Below, piece after piece: positions 28,162 through 36,426 of a stretch of DNA of 61,059 nt (position 1 is its first letter; every line of letters starts with the position of its first letter). Under the pieces are notes generated by a model. It was given only the letters and a program-made list of their open reading frames with translations. It was not told the DNA's origin and made no database searches. The translations under genes and the position numbers were made by a program. Source of the stretch: Brevibacterium sp. UMB1308A (GTDB taxonomy: Bacteria; Actinomycetota; Actinomycetes; Actinomycetales; Brevibacteriaceae); the NCBI RefSeq assembly GCF_030230605.1, contig NZ_JASPDO010000015.1, forward strand, positions 1-61,059, read 5' to 3'.

Positions 28162-30414
28162 CTACTTGCGCACGCGCTTGACGATGTTTTCGACGTCGGA
28201 ACCAAAGGTTGATTCCGCTGCCAAGTAGGTCCACGTGGACGACGGGCGTTTCAAACCGTAGGTGTCCAAGTCCAAACCTTTTTCGGTGATCGTGGCGTCG
28301 TTGAGAACCTGGGCGGCTCCGTCAACAACGTCGTCCCAGAAGGAAGAGAAAACGCGCACGGATTCAGAGTTGAACGCTTCGTGTGGTTTTTCGCGCGCCA
28401 GCGTGCGCAAATGGATACCTTCACGTAGATCGTTGAGATACGCCAGGTGGTCGACCCAACGTTCGTCGATCTTAAAGAGCAACACTGAAGTGATCGCTTG
28501 CTCCACGATTGCGTCATCGAGATCGGAGTGACGCTTCACAAACTCTTCGTCAAGACGTGCCTGGACTTCGGCAACACCGTCGCCCTCACGTACCTTGTCG
28601 CGTCGCTTGAGAACCAGTTGTCGCTGCTTTGCCATGAGTTCGTTAAACCGCCACGTGTCACGGTGGATCGCGGTGTTCTCACCCTCGGCAATGCGCTGTG
28701 CGTGCTCAACCATTTGAGCCGCGCGCTTTGAGTCGATGAACCCGGTTTCATCGCCGTCTTCTACGAACCTCTGTGCGTCCGGCACCCGGTCCAAAAGGCT
28801 GTCTTCAAGGGAGGTGAAGAACACCGAGGTGCCGGGGTCGCCCTGACGGCCGGCACGACCTCGGAGCTGGTCATCCAAACGCGAGGACGGGTACCGTCCG
28901 GCACCGATTACCAAAAGACCGCCCAGGTCAGCGACTTCTTCATCAGCTAAGCGAATGTCGGTACCGCGCCCGGCCATCTGGGTGGACACGGTGACGGCGC
29001 CCTTGGCACCGGCGCGTGAAATGATTTCGGCTTCTCGCGAATCGTCCTTCGCGTTCAGAACCTCGCTGTCGATTCCGCGTGCTTGCAGTCGGGAAGCCAA
29101 GCTTTCCGATTCGGCGACCGAACGCGTTCCGATCAGAATGGGCCGGCCCCTCTTGTGCTGGTCCAGAACCTCGTCGACAATCGCGCGCTCTTTAGATTCT
29201 TGGAACGTGTACAACCTGTCAGGTTCGTCTTCGCGAATCGTGGGCACGTTAGGCTCAATCGCAGCGATTTCAAGGTTGTAGAACTCGCGCAGGTCATCGC
29301 CCACCGCAAGTGCTGTTCCCGTCATGCCACACACGGTGGGGTAGCCGTGAATCATCTCTTCAACGGTCATCTGGTCAAGAATTTCTCCGGATTCACTGGT
29401 CTCGAGTTTCTCCTTCGCCTCAACCGCGGCTTGCAGGCCATCGGGCCACCTTTGAAGCTGAGCAACACGACCTCGGGAATCCGAAATGAGTTTCACGGCC
29501 CCGTCGACAATCAGATAGTCGACGTCCCGGTGGACGAGCGCTTGCGCATACAGTGCCAGGTTGATTGCAGCGAGTGTGTCAGCATCGTCGCCGAACAAAT
29601 CAACATCGAGCGTTTTCTCTGCAAGGTCGATGCCCTCATCGGTCAGGGACACTGCCTTGTGGTCGTCGCTCACCTCAAAGTGAACGCCATCTTCAAGTTT
29701 TTCGACAAAACGAGCAATCTCGAAGTTTGCTTCCTCAACGTTCGTCGACCCTGCCAGGACCAAGGGAACACGCGCCTCGTCAATGAGAACTGAGTCGGCT
29801 TCGTCCACAATGACCACATCCCGAGGTGGTACCCGAGTATCCGCGTCATCCTCCACGAATCTGTCCCGCAACAGATCAAAGCCGATTTCTTGCACGGAAC
29901 CGTAAACGACCTCGGCGCTGTACGCCTCCCTGCGCGTGGCATCGTCGTCTGACTCCTGAATCGACGCAACACTCACACCTAAAAGCTCAAACAGCGGACG
30001 CATCCACTCAGCGTCACGCGCCGCCAGATAGTCATTGACGCTCACTACGTGTACGTAGCGTCCCTGGAGGGCATACCCAGCAGCCGCCATCGCACCCACC
30101 AGGGTTTTACCCTCACCAGTGACCATTTGGACAACCATGCCGTCAAGAAGCGCCACGAGGCCACGGAGCTGCACGTCGTAGGGTCGCTGTTCAAGGGTCT
30201 TTTCGGCTGCCACTCGAACAAGAGCGGCGAACTTGGTGAGCTGTTCGCGCTTGTCGCCAGTTTCAAAAATCTTGGTGGCAGTGGAAGGAAACTCCGAGCG
30301 TTCGAGGTCTTCGTACTCAGACTCAGGCAGATCCTTGAGGACCTTTTCGAACCAGCCAACACGTTTTTTGGCTTGCGAACCGGGTCTATTGACGAGTTTG
30401 TCGAAAATTCCCAT
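28162..30414 (-). CDS. secA2: Accessory preprotein translocase ATPase SecA2
   Basis: A 750-residue SecA-type ATPase for a specialised subset of exported proteins in actinobacteria. Walker A is QMVTGEGKT (about 97-105), the SVNDYLAARDAEWM and VDEADSVLIDEAR (DEAD) motifs are intact, and QMAGRGTDI and LRGRAGRQGDPG mark motor domain 2. It lacks the C-terminal zinc-binding linker of housekeeping SecA and has a shortened helical region, as expected for SecA2. The ATG at 30414 is chosen because GAGGAGA precedes it. The start shares one base with the stop of the upstream exonuclease gene (TGATG). Confidence 0.9.
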   Translation of the reverse strand: MGIFDKLVNRPGSQAKKRVGWFEKVLKDLPESEYEDLERSEFPSTATKIFETGDKREQLTKFAALVRVAAEKTLEQRPYDVQLRGLVALLDGMVVQMVTGEGKTLVGAMAAAGYALQGRYVHVVSVNDYLAARDAEWMRPLFELLGVSVASIQESDDDATRREAYSAEVVYGSVQEIGFDLLRDRFVEDDADTRVPPRDVVIVDEADSVLIDEARVPLVLAGSTNVEEANFEIARFVEKLEDGVHFEVSDDHKAVSLTDEGIDLAEKTLDVDLFGDDADTLAAINLALYAQALVHRDVDYLIVDGAVKLISDSRGRVAQLQRWPDGLQAAVEAKEKLETSESGEILDQMTVEEMIHGYPTVCGMTGTALAVGDDLREFYNLEIAAIEPNVPTIREDEPDRLYTFQESKERAIVDEVLDQHKRGRPILIGTRSVAESESLASRLQARGIDSEVLNAKDDSREAEIISRAGAKGAVTVSTQMAGRGTDIRLADEEVADLGGLLVIGAGRYPSSRLDDQLRGRAGRQGDPGTSVFFTSLEDSLLDRVPDAQRFVEDGDETGFIDSKRAAQMVEHAQRIAEGENTAIHRDTWRFNELMAKQRQLVLKRRDKVREGDGVAEVQARLDEEFVKRHSDLDDAIVEQAITSVLLFKIDERWVDHLAYLNDLREGIHLRTLAREKPHEAFNSESVRVFSSFWDDVVDGAAQVLNDATITEKGLDLDTYGLKRPSSTWTYLAAESTFGSDVENIVKRVRK

Positions 30415-32024
30415 CAGTGTTCTCCTCGGGTTAGAAAGGGCCACTCATGCTCAACGACCGCGTTGGGGTTGCGTCGAGTCCGAAGATATTCTTGCAGACG
30501 CGCAGCTTGGTCGCGTTTCCATTCCTTTTGCGCGCCGTGGATCTGTTCCGCGCTCAGTTGGGCGATTTCTGGGGAGGCGTCTGCGATTGCCAGGGCCACC
30601 AGGCCCGAGGCGCGGGCATCTGCCGTTGCGTCGTGAGCGTTATCGAGTGAAACTCCCCAACGGGCACACACGGCGTCCAACGTCCTGGGCCCCTTGCGGA
30701 AGGGCTCAGCGTGCTTGTCGATCACAAGCGTGTCAATGACGAAGAAGTCTGGGAGGGTCAGGCCGTACTGTGCGCATTCGCGGGCGAAGATCGTGAGGTC
30801 GTACGGCGCGTTGTGGGCCACGATGCACGCGGGAGTGCGTTCTGCGAAAACCTGGTGCATCTGGGCGATTGCCTGTGCTCGTGGCATACCGTTCTCGCGG
30901 GCATACTCAGTGGTGATCCCGTGGACCGCTGTCGCTTCTGCCGGGATTTCGCCTTCTGGGTAGATGAGCCATTCCCAGGTTTCGTGGGTGCGCATGTCAA
31001 TGAGTGCAGCACTCACGATGTGCGCTGTGTGGGGGTCACGACCGGTGGTTTCAAGGTCAAATGCGTACATGGGTTCGTCCGCCCACGACGTTTGCGGTGC
31101 CGTTTGTGGTGCGTGCGACGTGAAGGTATCTGTGAGTCGGCCAATTGATCTTTCAACCCCGTAGCACTGGGCGAAGTCTTCTAGACCCGCAATGTTTGGG
31201 GTGATTGTGGCAGAGGCTTCGATGAGGTTGCCGACGTCTAAATCAGTAAGGACGGTCATAACCTCCACGTTCTTGCGAACCGCGTCTTCGGCTTCGAGCA
31301 GGTTCTCCCTGCGCTTGGGCGACAGGCCGTGATCCTTCACTCCTCGTTTGGCAGCTTCGAAAACATTGTCGAGGGTTCCGTACCCGGCCAGCAGTTTCGC
31401 AGCGGTCTTCTCGCCGATTCCGGCAGCGCCTTCCAAGCCATCCGACGGGTCGCCACGCAGAGCAGCGAGTTCGCGGTACCGCTCTCCGTTGGGGATTCCG
31501 TAAAGCTCAGGAAGGTCGTGAATAGTGGTCTCTTCCCACTGTCCCCGCGGCCGAGGTCGTAGCAGCGTGACCTGTTTGTCGGGGCTGAGAAGCGATAAGA
31601 GATCGCGATCGGGGGAGACGACCGTAATGGGGCCGTCCCACTGGTGGACCACGGAACCGATCACGTCATCGGCTTCTGTGTCCTCGATGTGCCCCACGGG
31701 CATGCCCAGGAGCGTGCACGCTTGATAAATGAGCGGAATCTGGGGGATAAGTTCGTCAGGCGTCTCGGTGCCAGGTTTGTCTTCGCGTTCCCGGTGCGCC
31801 TTATAAGTAGGCACAAGCTGGGTCCGAAACGTGGGTCTCCACGCGGCATCGCTGGCGGCAATGAAACGGGTAGTGTTCAGCCGAGTTGCCAGGGTTGCAA
31901 TAGCGTCGAGCGTGCCGCGTAACGCGTTCACGGGCGTACCGTCTGAGCTCGTCAATGAGCTGGGGACGGAGTAGAACGCACGGTAGTAGAGCGCGGGCGT
32001 GTCGATGATTACAAGGCCAGTCAC
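30414..32024 (-). CDS. Fusion of a 5'-3' exonuclease with a DEDDh 3'-5' exonuclease
   Basis: 536 residues with two nuclease modules. Residues 1-300 are a PolA-type FEN/5'-3' exonuclease: VIIDTPALYYRAFYSVPSS, DTEADDVIGSVV and VSPDRDLLSLL supply the acidic metal ligands, and GLEGAAGIGEKTAAKLL is the helix-hairpin-helix. From about 318 there is a DnaQ-like exonuclease: YAFDLETTGRD (first Asp-Glu), VAHNAPYDL (second Asp) and NAHDATADA (His-Asp). In relatives known to me these are separate genes. The GTG at 32024 is a leaderless-type start. The gene is upstream of and coupled to secA2. Confidence 0.88.
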   Translation of the reverse strand: MTGLVIIDTPALYYRAFYSVPSSLTSSDGTPVNALRGTLDAIATLATRLNTTRFIAASDAAWRPTFRTQLVPTYKAHREREDKPGTETPDELIPQIPLIYQACTLLGMPVGHIEDTEADDVIGSVVHQWDGPITVVSPDRDLLSLLSPDKQVTLLRPRPRGQWEETTIHDLPELYGIPNGERYRELAALRGDPSDGLEGAAGIGEKTAAKLLAGYGTLDNVFEAAKRGVKDHGLSPKRRENLLEAEDAVRKNVEVMTVLTDLDVGNLIEASATITPNIAGLEDFAQCYGVERSIGRLTDTFTSHAPQTAPQTSWADEPMYAFDLETTGRDPHTAHIVSAALIDMRTHETWEWLIYPEGEIPAEATAVHGITTEYARENGMPRAQAIAQMHQVFAERTPACIVAHNAPYDLTIFARECAQYGLTLPDFFVIDTLVIDKHAEPFRKGPRTLDAVCARWGVSLDNAHDATADARASGLVALAIADASPEIAQLSAEQIHGAQKEWKRDQAARLQEYLRTRRNPNAVVEHEWPFLTRGEH

Positions 32025-32031
32025 GCACTAA

Positions 32032-32037
32032 ACCCTA
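32032..32037 (-). promoter_or_regulatory. -10 box (TAGGGT) of a probable leaderless promoter for the exonuclease fusion
   Basis: On the minus strand TAGGGT ends seven bases before the GTG at 32024. No ribosome site is visible. Confidence 0.45.
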
Positions 32038-32060
32038 CATGTGAACACCTGAAAGTGCGT

Positions 32061-32066
32061 TAATGT
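32061..32066 (+). promoter_or_regulatory. -10 box (TAATGT) of a probable leaderless promoter for the amidohydrolase-like gene
   Basis: TAATGT ends seven bases before the GTG at 32074. Together with the box at 32032-32037 it gives two divergent leaderless promoters in a 49-base gap. Confidence 0.5.
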
Positions 32067-32073
32067 GTGGCCC

Positions 32074-32991
32074 GTGAATGAAACTTTATTTGGTGGAGAC
32101 GTTTATTCGAGTGCCGACCCGTTCGCAACGGCGATCACCTACGACGGTGACACTGTTGTGTGGGTGGGATCTGATGAGGCGGTGAGTTCTGGTACGCCAC
32201 TTAGCGGCGACTTCGTGGCCCCAGGTTTTGTCGACGCAGCTGTGGACCTTCGAAACACGGACGGTTACGACTATTTAGCGTGTGGTGTGACAAGCGTTCA
32301 TGTGATCGGAACCAGCGAACAGTGCGAAGCAGTTTCAGGTCCCCACGTTGTCGCATACCCTACTGACGCGCGCGAAGGACGCCGCGCAGTCCGGGTCGAG
32401 GATGTCCGTGAAGCTAGCGATGTGACGGACCCAGTTTTTGTTTGTGTTGATTCTGCCTCGGAGCTTGCAGAGCTCGAAGGTTTAGTGCGTGACAGTGAGT
32501 GGAAGACCGCCGCACAACGCGCGGGGCTGCGTGTCATGGTTGGGTGCGACACTGAAGTGGATCCCGAGGTGTGGGGCGGCTCAGGACTTGCTGTGACCGT
32601 GAACCCACATCACACACGTGACTTGCACGCACTGTTCAATGCAGGTGCGCAGGTGAGCTTTTCTTTGACCGGGAACCCCTGGGGAGCTGTTCGTGCCGGA
32701 GTAGAGAATGGGCTTTCTGCACGCGCGGCGTTTAATGCATCGACGCGTTTTGGGTTCAGAGCCCTGGGCCAGTTTGAAGGTGGTGTTCTCGCACCTGGAA
32801 GCACCGTAGACATGGTTCGGTGGTCGGCGACCTCGCTGGTGGTACAGGTTGCCGATCCCAGGGTCGCCGCGTGGAGTACAGATCCCAGGTCGGGAACCCC
32901 AGGTCTCCCTGACTTGAACGAGGCCTTTCCCCATGTGCGAACAATTTGGGTAGGCGGTCGGTCATACGACGTGCCGAGTGAGTCCGTGTAG
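32074..32991 (+). CDS. Amidohydrolase-like protein lacking the metal-binding motif
   Basis: 305 residues. The N-terminal beta-sandwich start (LFGGDVYSS, ITYDGDTVVWVG) and the junction DFVAPGFVDAAVDL correspond to the amidohydrolase pattern PGFVDAHVHL, but both histidines of H-x-H are replaced (Ala-Val). The barrel is much shortened, while the C-terminal segment RAAFNASTRFGFRALGQFEGGVLAPGSTVDMV keeps the family's return to the beta-sandwich. Catalysis by the usual binuclear metal centre is not possible. A structural or binding role is inferred. It directly precedes the mannose synthase gene. Confidence 0.7.
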   Translation: MNETLFGGDVYSSADPFATAITYDGDTVVWVGSDEAVSSGTPLSGDFVAPGFVDAAVDLRNTDGYDYLACGVTSVHVIGTSEQCEAVSGPHVVAYPTDAREGRRAVRVEDVREASDVTDPVFVCVDSASELAELEGLVRDSEWKTAAQRAGLRVMVGCDTEVDPEVWGGSGLAVTVNPHHTRDLHALFNAGAQVSFSLTGNPWGAVRAGVENGLSARAAFNASTRFGFRALGQFEGGVLAPGSTVDMVRWSATSLVVQVADPRVAAWSTDPRSGTPGLPDLNEAFPHVRTIWVGGRSYDVPSESV

Positions 32992-32994
32992 CAT
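32989..32994 (+). promoter_or_regulatory. -10 box (TAGCAT) of a probable leaderless promoter
   Basis: TAGCAT ends seven bases before the GTG at 33002. It overlaps the stop codon of the upstream gene. Confidence 0.4.
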
Positions 32995-33001
32995 TGCAGA
33001 A

Positions 33002-33754
33002 GTGAAAACTTTAGTCGTCATCCCCACGTACAACGAGCGCGAGTCATTACCCATCACGATTGACGCGATCCGTAAGTACAACGACGTCGACGTTCTGGTT
33101 GTCGACGACGGTTCGCCTGATGGAACAGGGGAGTGGGTACGGCAATCGGCCGACTATGACTCCACCTTGTTCTTGCTCCAACGCACAGAGAAGAACGGAT
33201 TAGGGCCAGCATATATCGCTGGGTTTACGTGGGCGCTCGAACGTGACTATGAAGTGATCTGTGAAATGGACGCTGACGGTTCACACCGCGGGCGTGATTT
33301 GCCACAGTTGTTGACACAAGTGGCGCGTGGCGCAGATTTGGCAATCGGTTCACGTTGGGTTCCCGGGGGAGCAGTAGTGAATTGGCCCCGTAACCGCCAC
33401 GTGTTGTCGCGTGGAGCAAACGTCTACGTCAATATCGCTTTAGGTTTAGGTGTTCACGACGCAACGGCTGGTTTCCGTGCGTTCAAGCGCGAGGTCTTAG
33501 AGACGATTGACCTCACGCAGGTGGAATCGGCGGGTTACTGCTTTCAAATTGACATGACCATGCGAGTTGCGCTGGCCGGCTTTTCGATCGTCGAAGTCCC
33601 AATCACTTTTGTCGAACGTGAACTGGGGGAGTCGAAGATGGACGGCGGAATCATAAAAGAAGCCTTCACTCGAGTGGCTGTATGGGGAGCGTCCCGGCGC
33701 ACATCTCAAGTGAAGGCTCTTGTAAGCCGTGTGTCTACTAGATCTCCGGAGTAG
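33002..33754 (+). CDS. Polyprenol monophosphomannose synthase (GT2)
   Basis: Transfers mannose from GDP-mannose to polyprenyl phosphate, giving the donor for extracytoplasmic mannosylation of lipoglycans and proteins. The 250-residue GT2 enzyme begins with VIPTYNERESLP and has VLVVDDGSPDGTGEWV, CEMDADGSH (the DxD-type metal motif) and the C-terminal FVERELGESKM motif of DPM1/Ppm1 enzymes. No membrane domain follows, so it is the single-domain type. The GTG start is set by the upstream box. Its 3' end overlaps rbpA by 17 bases. Confidence 0.9.
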   Translation: MKTLVVIPTYNERESLPITIDAIRKYNDVDVLVVDDGSPDGTGEWVRQSADYDSTLFLLQRTEKNGLGPAYIAGFTWALERDYEVICEMDADGSHRGRDLPQLLTQVARGADLAIGSRWVPGGAVVNWPRNRHVLSRGANVYVNIALGLGVHDATAGFRAFKREVLETIDLTQVESAGYCFQIDMTMRVALAGFSIVEVPITFVERELGESKMDGGIIKEAFTRVAVWGASRRTSQVKALVSRVSTRSPE

Positions 33755-34079
33755 CTTCACCGCGACGAATAGCCAGACGTTCGTCGAGAAGAACCTGCAA
33801 TTCTTCAAAACTACGGCGTTCCAAGAGCATGTCCCAGTGCGTACGTGCAGCCTTTTCTGGTTCTTCGTCTGGTTCCTGTTCGCCACTGCGAACACCGATT
33901 CCGTGAGCTCCTGAATCCCACGTAGCAGGCACTTCAGCGTCGATCGAAAAAGGAACGGTGAACGTGTACCCGTCCTCACATACATACTCGACGTGCTGGC
34001 GGGGCGCCGGCTCAACGCCGACTTCAGACTCTAACGACCGAGATCCCAGCTGTGTACCGCGCAAGCTACGTTCGCTCAT
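33738..34079 (-). CDS. rbpA: RNA polymerase-binding protein RbpA
   Basis: An actinobacterial factor that binds sigma and the RNA polymerase core and stabilises open complexes at -10-dependent promoters; 113 residues. The N-terminus RSLRGTQLGSRSLE, the core YVCEDGYTFTVPFS and the sigma-interaction domain RTHWDMLLERRSFEELQVLLDERL are characteristic. AAAGGATCTCG precedes the ATG. Its presence fits the many promoters here that show a -10 box but little -35 sequence. Confidence 0.95.
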   Translation of the reverse strand: MSERSLRGTQLGSRSLESEVGVEPAPRQHVEYVCEDGYTFTVPFSIDAEVPATWDSGAHGIGVRSGEQEPDEEPEKAARTHWDMLLERRSFEELQVLLDERLAIRRGEATPEI

Positions 34080-34153
34080 CGAGATCCTTTCAAAAGTAGC
34101 GGAAGGGAATACAACCAGAACATCGTACCGCGGCCTTTTATTCCCTGCACATA

Positions 34154-34182
34154 TTGACCCAACAGGGGCTTGCGACCAGAAT
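34154..34182 (+). promoter_or_regulatory. Sigma-70-type promoter TTGACC-N17-CAGAAT, leaderless
   Basis: The -35 hexamer TTGACC (34154-34159) and the -10 hexamer CAGAAT (34177-34182) have ideal 17-base spacing. The -10 box ends six bases before the ATG at 34189. This is the clearest two-element leaderless promoter in the window. Confidence 0.6.
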
Positions 34183-34188
34183 AGAGAT

Positions 34189-34464
34189 ATGACAAACGCA
34201 ACGCAGTCAGATGTTCAGGACGCTACATCACGCACAATCCGCGAACGGGTGGCCACTACCGCTCACTCGACGCGCGTACGGATACGAAGCACGCGACCTG
34301 CTGATGTTGTGGATGCGTCTGAAGAACGACTCAACAAGGGCGTCGAAAACGTGCGCGAAGCCCTTCACAACGGTGTCGACTTCCTTAGCGAGCTCACTGC
34401 TAATGGCGTTTCTAAGAGTGCGGACCTTACCCGCAGGGGAGTTGCCCTCTTTTCGCGTAAATAA
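34189..34464 (+). CDS. Small helical protein of unknown function
   Basis: 91 residues, basic at both ends, with a predicted amphipathic helical middle (ASEERLNKGVENVREALHNG) and a C-terminal LTRRGVALFSRK. I recognise no family. The start is supported by the well-spaced promoter immediately upstream. It lies between rbpA and the Rpf-like gene, and divergently from rbpA. Confidence 0.65.
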   Translation: MTNATQSDVQDATSRTIRERVATTAHSTRVRIRSTRPADVVDASEERLNKGVENVREALHNGVDFLSELTANGVSKSADLTRRGVALFSRK

Positions 34465-34514
34465 TGGCTTGTGTGCTGATACACGCATGTCAATGTAACT
34501 CACACTCTCGTGGC

Positions 34515-34544
34515 TTGAAAAAGTAACAGTTTGTTATATATGCT
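34515..34544 (+). promoter_or_regulatory. Possible promoter of the Rpf-like gene (TTGAAA-N18-TATGCT)
   Basis: TTGAAA at 34515-34520 and TATGCT at 34539-34544 lie in the AT-rich 125-base gap before the Rpf-like gene and would give a leader of about 40 bases containing AAAGG. No large riboswitch fits in this gap. Confidence 0.4.
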
Positions 34545-34589
34545 TTACAACTGTCACGGAATGGTAACGAGATTGTAAAGGCATTTCAC

Positions 34590-35393
34590 ATGGGCAAGCA
34601 CGCATCGCAGAAAACTCGTGGGTCTGTTCTCGATCTCTTTTCTCGTACCAAAAAAGCAGGTCGCCACTCGCAACCTAAAAAATCAAGGAAACTTTCGGCA
34701 GCGACGGTTTTAGAATCTGGACGCCGAGCGCCAGTGATGGCAGCCATCGCGGTGCCAACGGTAGCCATTGTTGCCGTGGCTGTTGCGGGAGTTGTTGCTG
34801 CACCCCAAGGGGGAGACACCTCGGCGGAGGCTTTCACAAAGCCTGAAACGCTTGCTGTTGAACAGCCGCAGTCCGGCTCCAGTGAACACGAAAAGGACTT
34901 CAAGACAGCCGAAGATCAGTCGAAGGATGTCGCATCTCACGGCCAGGTATCTTTGGCCATGCCACAGCCAGAAGAGGACGAGCCTGTGGCATCGTCATCT
35001 TCTTCCTCGCAAAGCTCAGGCTCAAAACAGAAGGGCTCATCGAAGAAGGGTTCGTCGAAGAAAGGCCCATCGAGCTCCAGTGGGTCATCTGATGCGGACG
35101 CAGGCGACGCAAGCGGCGACTACTCATCGCCAATGAGCACAGCCGAGATCAAGGCCATGCTGGGTGGTCCCGGATCACGCTGGTACAAAATCGTCAAGTG
35201 TGAATCCACCTTCAACCCGCGAGCCATCAACAAGTCCAACCGCGCACACTTTGGTCTGTTCCAGTTTAAGTTGGCCACATGGCGATCAGTTGGGGGCAAG
35301 GGCAATCCTATTGATGCCCACCCGCGTGAACAGTTCAAGCGTGCAAAAATGCTGCAGGCTAAAGCCGGCTGGGGCCAGTGGTCCTGCGCTTAG
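34590..35393 (+). CDS. Resuscitation-promoting-factor-like transglycosylase
   Basis: A 267-residue exported wall enzyme. A basic cytoplasmic N-terminus (1-45) is followed by one hydrophobic helix (about 50-70), a Ser/Lys-rich linker (about 130-170) and a C-terminal Rpf/lysozyme-like domain (about 185-267). The domain has WYKIVKCESTFNPRAIN with the catalytic Glu, HFGLFQFKLATWRSVGG and GWGQWSCA with the paired Cys. It should cleave peptidoglycan glycan chains. The N-terminal 70 residues closely match those of the next gene, suggesting a shared targeting module. Confidence 0.9.
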   Translation: MGKHASQKTRGSVLDLFSRTKKAGRHSQPKKSRKLSAATVLESGRRAPVMAAIAVPTVAIVAVAVAGVVAAPQGGDTSAEAFTKPETLAVEQPQSGSSEHEKDFKTAEDQSKDVASHGQVSLAMPQPEEDEPVASSSSSSQSSGSKQKGSSKKGSSKKGPSSSSGSSDADAGDASGDYSSPMSTAEIKAMLGGPGSRWYKIVKCESTFNPRAINKSNRAHFGLFQFKLATWRSVGGKGNPIDAHPREQFKRAKMLQAKAGWGQWSCA

Positions 35394-35427
35394 TCTGCGC
35401 AAGTTTTAGAGGTATTAAGGAACGTAT

Positions 35428-36225
35428 ATGGGTAAGCACTCGGCACCAAAATCGGCTACGCAAGGTTCACTCAAAGATCTGTTTGCTCGCCGTAAGTCAT
35501 CGGGTGGCCGTCACGGTGAGCCTGCATCGGCTGCAGGCGTGTTGGCCTCTGGGCGACGCACGCCCGTTATGGCGGCAATTGCTATCCCGACGGCGGCAAT
35601 TGCCACGATTGCTGTAGCTGGCGTTGTGAATAACGGCCAGGGGGAGCCCAGCTCTGACACTGAAGCGCAGGCTTCTAGTCACGACTACTATGAGCCTGAC
35701 TTTGCTCTGCCTCAAAGCGACTCTGAGCAGGTTGCTGAAGTGAAGAAGCACGAAGAAGAGGCCAAGAAGCAGAGCAAGGCGGCCGTATCTGTCGCAAAAG
35801 CGAAAGCTCCAGAACAAGAATCTGAGAGTAAATCGTCACAATCAAGCGGCTCTAAGGGCGGCTCTAAGGCGAGCTCTAAGGGCGCTTCAACAGACGACTC
35901 GGACAAGCCACACAACACAAAGGCTTCGGGACAGGGCGGAACGTGCAAGGCATCCATGTACGGCAATGGTGATGGCACGCACGGTGGGCCTACGGCTAGC
36001 GGTGAACGTTTCAACGCAAACGCTATGACGGCAGCTCACAAATCGCTTCCGATGAACAGTCGCGTGAAAGTCACCAACAAGGCTAATGGTAAATCGGTTG
36101 TTGTTCGCATCAATGACCGTGGGCCATACATCGGTGGGCGTTGCTTGGATCTTTCCGTCGCCGCCATGAAGTCTGTGGGCGGATACAGCAGTGGTGTCAT
36201 CTCGGTGTCATACGAGGTTCTTTAA
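35428..36225 (+). CDS. RlpA-like double-psi beta-barrel wall protein
   Basis: 265 residues: a basic N-terminus, a membrane helix (about 47-67), an acidic/helical and Ser-Lys-Gly-rich linker (to about 170), then an RlpA/DPBB domain (about 172-265). The domain contains [21 protein letters not shown], the [16 protein letters not shown] strand and [19 protein letters not shown] with the conserved Asp. RlpA proteins act as or resemble lytic transglycosylases at the wall. It is 34 bases behind the Rpf-like gene, with AAGGA before the ATG, and shares its N-terminal module. Confidence 0.88.
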   Translation: MGKHSAPKSATQGSLKDLFARRKSSGGRHGEPASAAGVLASGRRTPVMAAIAIPTAAIATIAVAGVVNNGQGEPSSDTEAQASSHDYYEPDFALPQSDSEQVAEVKKHEEEAKKQSKAAVSVAKAKAPEQESESKSSQSSGSKGGSKASSKGASTDDSDKPHNTKASGQGGTCKASMYGNGDGTHGGPTASGERFNANAMTAAHKSLPMNSRVKVTNKANGKSVVVRINDRGPYIGGRCLDLSVAAMKSVGGYSSGVISVSYEVL

Positions 36226-36240
36226 AGAAACTGACTTTGC

Positions 36241-36279
36241 CGGCTAAGCCCACTAACCCCAGCCATGGGTAAATAGCCG
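36241..36279. terminator. Imperfect hairpin after the RlpA-like gene
   Basis: CGGCTA (36241-36246) pairs with TAGCCG (36274-36279), with a possible inner ACCC/GGGT pairing. It is a weak terminator candidate because no T-run follows. Confidence 0.3.
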
Positions 36280-36373
36280 ATAATATACATTATGTTAAGT
36301 TAATGTTCCCGCCTGCCCCCTTTGTGCTCTGAACTTTGCGTAGTGTTCACCTTCGCGCGGAATATTTTCAAAG

Positions 36374-36392
36374 TTGAGTGCGTTAGGCTCAA
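36374..36392. promoter_or_regulatory. HAIR-type HspR operator upstream of hsp20
   Basis: TTGAGT, seven bases, then GCTCAA: this matches the HspR-associated inverted repeat (consensus CTTGAGT-N7-ACTCAAG) with one mismatch in the inner right half. It lies 35 bases before the hsp20 start. HspR represses heat-shock genes, including an hsp20, in actinobacteria. The hspR gene itself is not in this window. Confidence 0.65.
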
Positions 36393-36426
36393 TGTACAGA
36401 GTTCATAACAAGGAAGGTGACCTTCT

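Noticed and set aside
34465..34589. A c-di-AMP or other riboswitch before the Rpf-like gene
   Set aside because: The gap is about 125 bases and largely taken up by a probable promoter; no conserved riboswitch core was seen.
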